IMG/VR virus record: IMGVR_UViG_3300020122_000057 | Span: 1-64,000 of that record | Origin: a virus | Length of the DNA: 64,000 nucleotides | Direction: 5' to 3' (one strand) | In this document: piece after piece, positions 1 through 5,374 of the stretch | How positions within the stretch are numbered: the first letter of the stretch is position 1 | Layout of the letters: every line of letters begins with the position of its first letter | Translations under genes and position numbers: made by a program | The notes under the pieces: generated by a model | Seen by the model: only the letters and a program-made list of their open reading frames with translations | What the model was told of the DNA's origin: nothing | Databases searched by the model: none

Positions 1-123
1 ACTGTGCTCAAACAGAGTTTTGCCGTCCTTCACTCTGCCTAACGACTTCACCGCAACGCTTAGGCGCTCCAGTGACCTCGCCAAATTCAGCATAATCCGC
101 TCTCGCATTCGTTCAGTCTCCAT
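1..123 (-). CDS. partial small protein of unknown function, cut by the window edge
   Basis: Reading leftward from an ATG at 123, all 41 codons to base 1 are open. The peptide begins METERMRERIMLNLARSLER and is rich in charged and Leu residues, so it is probably helical. A GGGTGGG tract upstream could serve as ribosome binding site. It follows the 110-aa gene on the same strand, so it probably continues the same leftward operon. The C-terminus lies outside the window and no family is recognised. Confidence 0.45.
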   Translation of the reverse strand, partial: METERMRERIMLNLARSLERLSVAVKSLGRVKDGKTLFEHS

Positions 124-139
124 TAGCGCACCCACCCTT

Positions 140-472
140 TCAGAATCCAACGTCGTGGCCGTAACATTCGTACGAGCAATACAGATGAGGCGCGACGATG
201 TACGCCTTCTCTTCTTCGACTTTCTTGTGGCAAAACTCGCACTCATGGAATCCGTCGAATGGTTCGTAAGTCGCTCCAGCACCATTTGTCGGGAATTGCT
301 TCATGCTAGGGTCAACAATCGTTCCATCTGGCTTCTCGCACCACCAATGCGCCTGCTTTCCCCACACAGGGCAGTAGTAGTGCCCACGCATGAGTTTAAG
401 TGTCGGGTCGGAGGAAATGGCCTGCTCGCACAGTTCCTTGCACTTGCCGCGAAACTCCATGTAGTCACTCAT
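140..472 (-). CDS. small zinc-binding protein with HWW...DP motif
   Basis: The 110-aa protein starts at an ATG that overlaps the stop of the upstream gene as ATGA, which is why the internal start is preferred over a longer reading. The N-terminal half carries GHYYCPVWGKQAHWW and DGTIVDPSMKQFP. The C-terminal half has a zinc-ribbon-like pair, CEFC followed by CSYEC. The Cys/His-Trp/Asp-Pro layout recalls small cysteine-peptidase or transglutaminase-like folds seen in phage hypothetical proteins, but that is only a resemblance. No precise function can be given. Confidence 0.75.
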   Translation of the reverse strand: MSDYMEFRGKCKELCEQAISSDPTLKLMRGHYYCPVWGKQAHWWCEKPDGTIVDPSMKQFPTNGAGATYEPFDGFHECEFCHKKVEEEKAYIVAPHLYCSYECYGHDVGF

Positions 473-810
473 TGCCCCACCACCTTCTGGAGTTCGGCCC
501 CGCGCTCGCAGCGTTCGTAGCCCATAAGGTCTCGCTTCTCCTGCGTATTCTGCCTGTAATTGCGGCAATCACGGCAAAGCTCATCATGCTCTTTCAAGGT
601 CGCTCGCGCAGCGACTTGGGTGAGAAACGGCTGGATTATGCTCGCAGCAAGAGATACCTGTTCAGCGTTTACAAATAGATGCCCTGCAAGTTGCTCTGCT
701 TCGTCCCGCAGATCGTCATTCGCCGGTGGTGGGGCGTCGCAAATATGCTCATCAAATGTCTTTGGCGTAGTGAATATCATGCCGCACTTCTCACAGAGTT
801 TTTCCCACAT
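469..810 (-). CDS. small protein with N-terminal C2HC/C2H2-like zinc finger
   Basis: A 113-aa protein opening with CEKCGMIFTTPKTFDEHIC, a C-x2-C-x12-H-x2-C arrangement that suggests a single zinc finger. It is followed by a helical region with a second possible Cys pair (CRDC). Its stop overlaps the next gene's start by four bases (ATGA), indicating translational coupling. It could bind nucleic acid or protein; no family was recognised. Confidence 0.7.
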   Translation of the reverse strand: MWEKLCEKCGMIFTTPKTFDEHICDAPPPANDDLRDEAEQLAGHLFVNAEQVSLAASIIQPFLTQVAARATLKEHDELCRDCRNYRQNTQEKRDLMGYERCERGAELQKVVGQ

Positions 811-822
811 CGTCCGCTCCTC

Positions 823-1011
823 TCATTCCCCTGCCTGTGCAAACTGGCTCGCAGCCGTTTGCTCTATCGCATACCTACAATCCCGCAACGCTTCCCTTGT
901 CGGCTTCTCCCATGCTTTCATCCACTCGCAGGCTTCGATTATCGCCAGTTCGCGGACGAGAAAGGCTTCTGTACTGCGAAGCTCCGCAAGAGTTGGCTTG
1001 TGCTCGCTCAC
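823..1011 (-). CDS. small helical protein, unknown
   Basis: A 62-aa protein that uses a GTG start overlapping the upstream gene's TGA (GTGA). It is rich in Glu, Arg and Ala and predicted helical from composition. Tight packing with its neighbours supports its being translated. No family recognised. Confidence 0.6.
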   Translation of the reverse strand: MSEHKPTLAELRSTEAFLVRELAIIEACEWMKAWEKPTREALRDCRYAIEQTAASQFAQAGE

Positions 1012-1157
1012 CTAGAATCCGTGGTGCTGCGCCGCCGCTCCGCCTTTGTGACTTCACGCGCCAGCAGCTTCGCAATCTCTTCCCGCGTATAGTTCGTGAT
1101 GAGCGCCTTCTCGTCCGCCCATTTATTCACGACCTCTCTGGCTTCGCTCAGTTCCAT
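1008..1157 (-). CDS. 49-aa charged microprotein
   Basis: ATG at 1157 is preceded by an AAAGGGGAG ribosome binding site. The reading frame ends in TGA that overlaps the next gene's GTG. The peptide begins MELSEAREVVNKWADEKA and ends in an Arg-rich tail. It is too short for family recognition. The ribosome binding site and the stop/start overlap are the evidence for translation. Confidence 0.6.
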   Translation of the reverse strand: MELSEAREVVNKWADEKALITNYTREEIAKLLAREVTKAERRRSTTDSR

Positions 1158-1182
1158 GTGCTCCCCTTTCTAGCCGTGCAGC

Positions 1183-1455
1183 CTACTTCCGATCTTCCAC
1201 CGACGGAATACACTTCCCATTCACTATCTTATCGTGCGGGAAGAAGCCACAAGTATTATCCTCTTCACCGCTATCAATCTCTACGATGCAATGCTCTATT
1301 GGCGCTACCTTCTTTACCGCATCATGCGTCAACACATGGTACAACATGATCGAGTCCAAGACGCAAAGGAATAGCAACGCTATCCCCTCAAACGCCATGA
1401 ACCCGATCATTATTGCGCGATAGTGTTCATCAATGAATCTGCAAACGCGATTCAT
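1183..1455 (-). CDS. small single-pass membrane protein
   Basis: A 90-aa protein with one clear hydrophobic segment at about residues 16-40 (AIMIGFMAFEGIALLFLCVL). A C-terminal domain with three cysteines follows. The start shares one base with the upstream stop (TAATG). Its role is unknown; a membrane-targeted host-takeover or superinfection protein is possible but not shown. Confidence 0.65.
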   Translation of the reverse strand: MNRVCRFIDEHYRAIMIGFMAFEGIALLFLCVLDSIMLYHVLTHDAVKKVAPIEHCIVEIDSGEEDNTCGFFPHDKIVNGKCIPSVEDRK

Positions 1456-1700
1456 TAGCTCACTAAAGCTGCACGCTTGGGCGTAGGACCAGCGGGAACC
1501 GCAACTGCCTTGCTCGTATTGGGATTAATCACAGTGGCATCCGAATTGTCCACGTCCACGACAAGGTAGAAATTTACGTTGCCGGGAGTATTCCGGTGCT
1601 GCCAGTTGTAATTAATCGCTTCCAACGCTTCCTCATTTGAATCGAAAGTCCCAAACACCCGCACACTTCCATTCACTCGAATCAGAATTGCTGTAAACAT
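1455..1700 (-). CDS. 81-aa hypothetical protein
   Basis: The start at 1700 has a strong AAGGAGAAAAAGGAA leader. The sequence has a beta-rich beginning (MFTAILIRVNGSVRVFGTFD) followed by EEALEAI, a pattern often seen in small phage alpha/beta proteins that display a value from a 'virtual' sheet. No family can be named. The stop overlaps the next start by one base. Confidence 0.7.
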   Translation of the reverse strand: MFTAILIRVNGSVRVFGTFDSNEEALEAINYNWQHRNTPGNVNFYLVVDVDNSDATVINPNTSKAVAVPAGPTPKRAALVS

Positions 1701-1747
1701 TTCCTTTTTCTCCTTTTAAATTTGAAACGAACTACTCCGCACTGCAC

Positions 1748-2038
1748 TTAGTTAACGAAACTCTGCTCCTGCTCTGCTTGTTGCGCTTGCTGCGACGGTG
1801 CCGGGTTAATATCTTCCGCCACTGTAAACACCGCTGGCAAATCAGCCGTAATTTCCACAAGCCGATATTCCTTCGCGGCACGCTTCACTTTCCCCAACGT
1901 TTGCCCCCGTTGCCGGAACTTCCGGTAAGCCTCAATAACCTGCTTCCCGGCTTCCTGCGATGGAACGGGACCAATTGGACTTGCCGATCCGTCCTCACGA
2001 ACTAGTACAACGAGAAAAGTACTCCCAACTGTATCCAT
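1748..2038 (-). CDS. 96-aa hypothetical protein
   Basis: The N-terminus (STFLVVLVREDGSASPIGPV) resembles in layout the N-terminus of the downstream 81-aa protein, a beta hairpin and then a helix. The C-terminal 20 residues are Gln/Glu-rich and probably disordered. The start overlaps the upstream stop by one base. The two genes may be distant relatives; no function is recognised. Confidence 0.65.
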   Translation of the reverse strand: MDTVGSTFLVVLVREDGSASPIGPVPSQEAGKQVIEAYRKFRQRGQTLGKVKRAAKEYRLVEITADLPAVFTVAEDINPAPSQQAQQAEQEQSFVN

Positions 2039-2355
2039 TACTTCCCTCCCTCTGTCTTCGTGCGGAAAATGAAAAGCTTCTTATCCCGCTGCGAAACCTT
2101 CAACCCCTTGAACCGATCATCATGCTGCAACCGATATTGCAACGTAGCGTAAATCGAACTAAGATGCCGCTGCCCATGCGACGTGCGAATAACAATCGTT
2201 TTATTCCCCGGCAAAGAGATAGCCGCGTTATATAATTGCGAATACCTCGGATCAGCCGTGAGAGCAATCGGTAAATTACTCCGGTCCACTACGTCGAATT
2301 GAAACTTCGGAAGTTCTTTCTTAACCGCAGTTGTACCTTGAAATTCAATTTCCAT
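2038..2355 (-). CDS. 105-aa hypothetical protein, first gene of a leftward operon
   Basis: This is the first gene after a sigma-70-type promoter at 2384-2412, with an AGGGGGAT ribosome binding site. The protein is basic in its C-terminal half (RLQHDDRFKGLKVSQRDKK) and may be a small DNA-binding or regulatory protein, but no helix-turn-helix is certain. It leads a run of at least eight overlapping genes. Confidence 0.7.
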   Translation of the reverse strand: MEIEFQGTTAVKKELPKFQFDVVDRSNLPIALTADPRYSQLYNAAISLPGNKTIVIRTSHGQRHLSSIYATLQYRLQHDDRFKGLKVSQRDKKLFIFRTKTEGGK

Positions 2356-2383
2356 GTTTGTATCCCCCTTCTAGGATGCCGGA

Positions 2384-2412
2384 AGTATCTCACATCCGGT
2401 AAAATTTGTCAA
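2384..2412 (-). promoter_or_regulatory. sigma-70-like promoter, leftward
   Basis: On the minus strand TTGACA (2412-2407) and GATACT (2389-2384) are separated by exactly 17 bases. The -35 is perfect and the -10 matches four of six positions. It lies about 30 bases upstream of the 105-aa gene and should drive the operon running to base 1. Confidence 0.7.
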
Positions 2413-2430
2413 TAGGAAAATTAAATAATC

Positions 2431-2459
2431 TTGTCTCACCTCCTTTCTCGTGTTACGAT
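2431..2459 (+). promoter_or_regulatory. possible sigma-70-like promoter, rightward
   Basis: TTGTCT and TACGAT are 17 bases apart on the plus strand, each with four consensus matches. It would start transcription near 2466, ahead of the ATPase gene, and lies back to back with the leftward promoter. This is a weak match judged by position. Confidence 0.4.
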
Positions 2460-2507
2460 GATATCTCGTTAGGTAGCACAGCACGTCTATCCGGGGGCAG
2501 TGAGAAA

Positions 2508-3446
2508 ATGGAACTTGCTGCCCCTTTCCATTCGGAGAAACCCGCAATGTCCAAGAATCCTTTCATTATTGAAACCATCTTTCCCGCCCGTGAAGTCCAT
2601 CTATTCGTCGGCCCCTCTGGTGTCGGTAAAACACGCTTCCTGTTCCAGCTAATTGCAGACTGGGTACAAGGAAAACCGATCTTCGGCCATAAGTCCTACC
2701 CCGTACCCTTCGTATATGTTTCCTGCGACCGTTCCCTAGATTCAGTAAACCGCACTCTCGAACAGTTAGGCATAACCACCGAAATTCCCCGCTTCTCTCC
2801 GGTGGATATGGAATACATGGAAACGCTGGACACTATACTCAAGAAAGTAGAAAGCGACTTCCCGGAATCCCGCGTTCTCTTCATCGAAGGTATTGCCTCC
2901 CTTGTAGACGGCGGTAAAGTTAACGACTATCACATTGTCTCTCGCTTCCTGAAGCGTCTAACGCGCCTCTGCAAAAAGAATGATTGGACGATTATCGGCG
3001 TAGGTCACGCGACTAAAACGAAAGAGAATGAACGCTATCTAAATCCCCGTGAACGCTGCCTCGGCTCCGTAGCATGGGGCGGTTTCTCCGAAACCGTCGT
3101 CATGCTGGACTCCGTCGATCCCGGAAATAAGGAAAAGTTCAAATACCGCAACGTTTATCTCCTTCCTCGCAACGCACGCGAAGAAATGTACGAAATGGAA
3201 TTCGACAATGGCATCCTTACCCCGGTCCAATCGAAACCCGAAGTCTATGGCCAAAACAAGATAAAGAATTTTGTATATTCCCTCTCCCAAGGAGAAACCT
3301 TCACGTTTGACGAAGCCTACGGTCATGCCACCGCAAGCAAGTCTTACACCTACAAAGTACTAGGCGAACTAGAACAGATAGGCGTCGTGAAACGTATCAA
3401 AAGCGGTCTCTACTGCTTCACTCCCACTTCCTCCCTTCTCCAATAA
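2508..3446 (+). CDS. RepA/DnaB-like AAA ATPase, probable replication initiator helicase
   Basis: The protein has a Walker A GPSGVGKT (about residues 35-42), a Walker B VLFIEG (about 123-128) and a downstream GVGHATK sensor-like motif. This is the RecA-fold layout of the RepA/AAA_25 ATPases of phages and plasmids. The last 60 residues look like a winged helix. It is the only rightward gene in a leftward region and is followed directly by GGTTGAA repeats, which fits an initiator with its origin. ATG 2508 lies behind a weak leader. ATG 2547, preceded by GGAG, is an equally good start (299 aa). ATG 2406 lies upstream of the proposed promoter and is unlikely. Confidence 0.85.
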   Translation: MELAAPFHSEKPAMSKNPFIIETIFPAREVHLFVGPSGVGKTRFLFQLIADWVQGKPIFGHKSYPVPFVYVSCDRSLDSVNRTLEQLGITTEIPRFSPVDMEYMETLDTILKKVESDFPESRVLFIEGIASLVDGGKVNDYHIVSRFLKRLTRLCKKNDWTIIGVGHATKTKENERYLNPRERCLGSVAWGGFSETVVMLDSVDPGNKEKFKYRNVYLLPRNAREEMYEMEFDNGILTPVQSKPEVYGQNKIKNFVYSLSQGETFTFDEAYGHATASKSYTYKVLGELEQIGVVKRIKSGLYCFTPTSSLLQ

Positions 3447-3473
3447 AACCTGCCGTCACACAGGGGGAGGACT

Positions 3474-3622
3474 AGGTTGAAAAACCTAATAAATAGTATA
3501 TTTCTCATAAGGTTAGTTGAATTCAACCAAAATTCAACCAATTCAACTAAAAGACTTGGTTGAAACATGGTTGAATAATGGATAAAGCTTGTATGATGAA
3601 TAGCTTGCAGCCATTTTCAACC
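3474..3622 (+). repeat. GGTTGAA iteron cluster, candidate replication origin
   Basis: Eight copies of GGTTGAA or its complement, two of them as AGTTGAA, lie at 3475, 3515, 3522, 3533, 3542, 3558, 3569 and 3616. Several are 9-11 bases apart, about one helical turn. Two of them form a 12-bp palindrome at 3516-3527, and a six-base inverted repeat surrounds the first. The stretch is AT-rich and sits just after the RepA-like gene. Iterons beside an initiator gene are the usual design of plasmid-type origins. An operator function is the alternative. Confidence 0.6.
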
Positions 3623-3654
3623 TGAGCTAAAAGGGGGTGTGGCGTCAAAAAGTA

Positions 3655-3780
3655 CTAGGACCACACCTCCCGCAGATACACCGTGTACCTCCCTACTAAA
3701 TATCCAACTCCCGCTCCAATCCCAAGACACAGGATGAAGTAGAGAATTAGTGTAAAAATGCGGTTAAGAATCTCTCTCAC
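3655..3780 (-). CDS. 41-aa single-pass membrane peptide
   Basis: From a GTG at 3780 the frame encodes a peptide with a hydrophobic core (FTLILYFILCLGIGAGVGYL). The longer open frame upstream overlaps the 80-aa gene in another frame and is Gly-rich and shadow-like, so the short form is preferred. The ribosome binding site is weak. It would be the last gene of this leftward unit, ending beside the iterons. Confidence 0.4.
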   Translation of the reverse strand: MREILNRIFTLILYFILCLGIGAGVGYLVGRYTVYLREVWS

Positions 3781-3830
3781 GGTATCTTTCTTGCCCTCTA
3801 GGAACCAATATGAGCGCCGATCTCCCCTGC

Positions 3831-4073
3831 CTAGACCGAATACACTCCCTCCCCACCCAAAAACCCGTCCAATCGAAAAACTTCCACTATCTCCCGCGAG
3901 GACAATACACTCTTCCCCTTGTACTCCACTCCCTTCGGCAATGGGATAAGCTTCTCCCAATATCCACGCCTCACGAAGTTTATGGCACTCACAGCGAAGT
4001 GAACATCCTTGCCGCGAATCTCAAACTCCTCCGCAAGGTAGTTCCGTAGGCTCCCCACCAGTTTATTTGTCAT
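3831..4073 (-). CDS. 80-aa hypothetical protein
   Basis: The ATG overlaps the stop of the upstream phosphatase gene as ATGA, which supports translation by coupling. The sequence is mixed alpha/beta with Arg and Lys patches (INFVRRGYWEKLIPLPKG). No motif was recognised. Confidence 0.65.
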   Translation of the reverse strand: MTNKLVGSLRNYLAEEFEIRGKDVHFAVSAINFVRRGYWEKLIPLPKGVEYKGKSVLSSREIVEVFRLDGFLGGEGVYSV

Positions 4074-5374
4074 TTCCCTTTCTCCTTCCTTATCTCCGCG
4101 AAGTCCTTATCCAGTCTCTTCAAATAATCCTCCTGCTTCGTGCTCTCAATCGCGCTCTTGCAATAGTTCTTATGGATAAACTTCTTTGCGTCCGCATACG
4201 TATAGTCACACGCCATCATTAGCGCGGCTATTGCCGTGCCCGTGCGTCCATGTCCACCGATACAGAACGCCAGCATCTTTTGCTTGCCCTTCTGCAATTC
4301 CGCGACTAAATCCAGCCAAAACTGCGCAGGCAAATCTCCCGGCACTCCCTGATCCGGCCAATCCATCTCAATTTCCGTCGGTCCCTTCATATACTTCTCG
4401 AACCACTTGAAAGGAACCTTATGCTTATACGTTACTGGCCCCATATTGGCGCAATTGAGAATCACGTCAAACTCGCCAATACTGTCCATACACGCATGCT
4501 TTGTCCCAGCCCAAATACTCCATGTCTTCCCGTCAACAATCATTTGCGGCTTATGGCTGCAACTCTTGTAATAAGTCGTCCCTCCGGTCCAGCCATTGTA
4601 TCCACTGTATCCGGTACCCCCGGCAGGCGTAACAGAATCGTCCGCATCCTTGTTAATTCCCATATACTCCTTGCACGCACACCCCATACGCTGGCACTGT
4701 CCATCTTTCCGATCCTTCGTCAGTGCATGAGCGAATCTCGTATGCCCACACCCTTGCACAGTACACACTTCTTTCCCGTGCTCGACGTGTTTCCCGCCTC
4801 CTACCGCACTCGTGCTGGCATTCATAATTACTCCTTCCAAATCAAATTGTTTACACTTACACTTCTTGCATCCATATGGCCAAGATTTTTCATGCTTCTT
4901 TTCCGTATGCTTGCAGACACACACCCGCTTCGTACCCGTCTCCGGTTCATCGTTGGCAAGCTCCCGCACAGCCGTATCCACTCCGCACATACAACCTTCC
5001 GATAGACACACTCCAGTATCGGCATTGTGCATATATGCCGGATGCAAACAGTATGCACACTTCAACGCTACCGTCTTGCATCCGCATCCGGGAACATTAC
5101 AGTCTTTCGTATCCGTATGAACGTGCAGTGTATGCCCACACGTACAGATATTCGAAACGATAATCTTCCCGACTTCTCGTAATGTATCCACTGGAACCGC
5201 AGGCTTCTCTTCCGGTACAACTGTTGGATCATCCGCTAGACTCACATCATCCCCCTTGAATTGTTTACACTTACAATCGTCCCGCCAGCAGGGGGTATCA
5301 TCATCCCCCGCGTCGTGCCAGATAAACTCGTGCCCGCAGTTAGTACAATATGTCGTATCCGATATTGTCGTCAT
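4070..5374 (-). CDS. five-zinc-motif protein with C-terminal protein tyrosine phosphatase domain
   Basis: A 434-aa two-part protein. Residues 10-237 hold five similar Cys/His units, beginning near residues 10, 77, 106, 152 and 204, of the form C-x(2-5)-C-x-H-x4-H-x(5-11)-C-x(3-4)-C-x-C-K. Each is likely to bind zinc. A Gly/Tyr-rich linker (about 251-268) leads to a cysteine-based phosphatase domain. It has a WPDQGVP loop (339-345), equivalent to the general-acid WPD loop of classical tyrosine phosphatases, and the CIGGHGRTG P-loop with nucleophile C371 and R377. The ATGA overlaps on both sides place it in a three-gene unit. The target is unknown; dephosphorylation of a host or phage protein, or of an RNA 5' end, are alternatives. 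Confidence 0.85.
   Translation of the reverse strand: MTTISDTTYCTNCGHEFIWHDAGDDDTPCWRDDCKCKQFKGDDVSLADDPTVVPEEKPAVPVDTLREVGKIIVSNICTCGHTLHVHTDTKDCNVPGCGCKTVALKCAYCLHPAYMHNADTGVCLSEGCMCGVDTAVRELANDEPETGTKRVCVCKHTEKKHEKSWPYGCKKCKCKQFDLEGVIMNASTSAVGGGKHVEHGKEVCTVQGCGHTRFAHALTKDRKDGQCQRMGCACKEYMGINKDADDSVTPAGGTGYSGYNGWTGGTTYYKSCSHKPQMIVDGKTWSIWAGTKHACMDSIGEFDVILNCANMGPVTYKHKVPFKWFEKYMKGPTEIEMDWPDQGVPGDLPAQFWLDLVAELQKGKQKMLAFCIGGHGRTGTAIAALMMACDYTYADAKKFIHKNYCKSAIESTKQEDYLKRLDKDFAEIRKEKGK

Noticed and set aside
3781-3960. Long N-terminal extension of the 41-aa membrane peptide
   Set aside because: It is read in another frame over the 80-aa gene and is Gly-rich shadow sequence.
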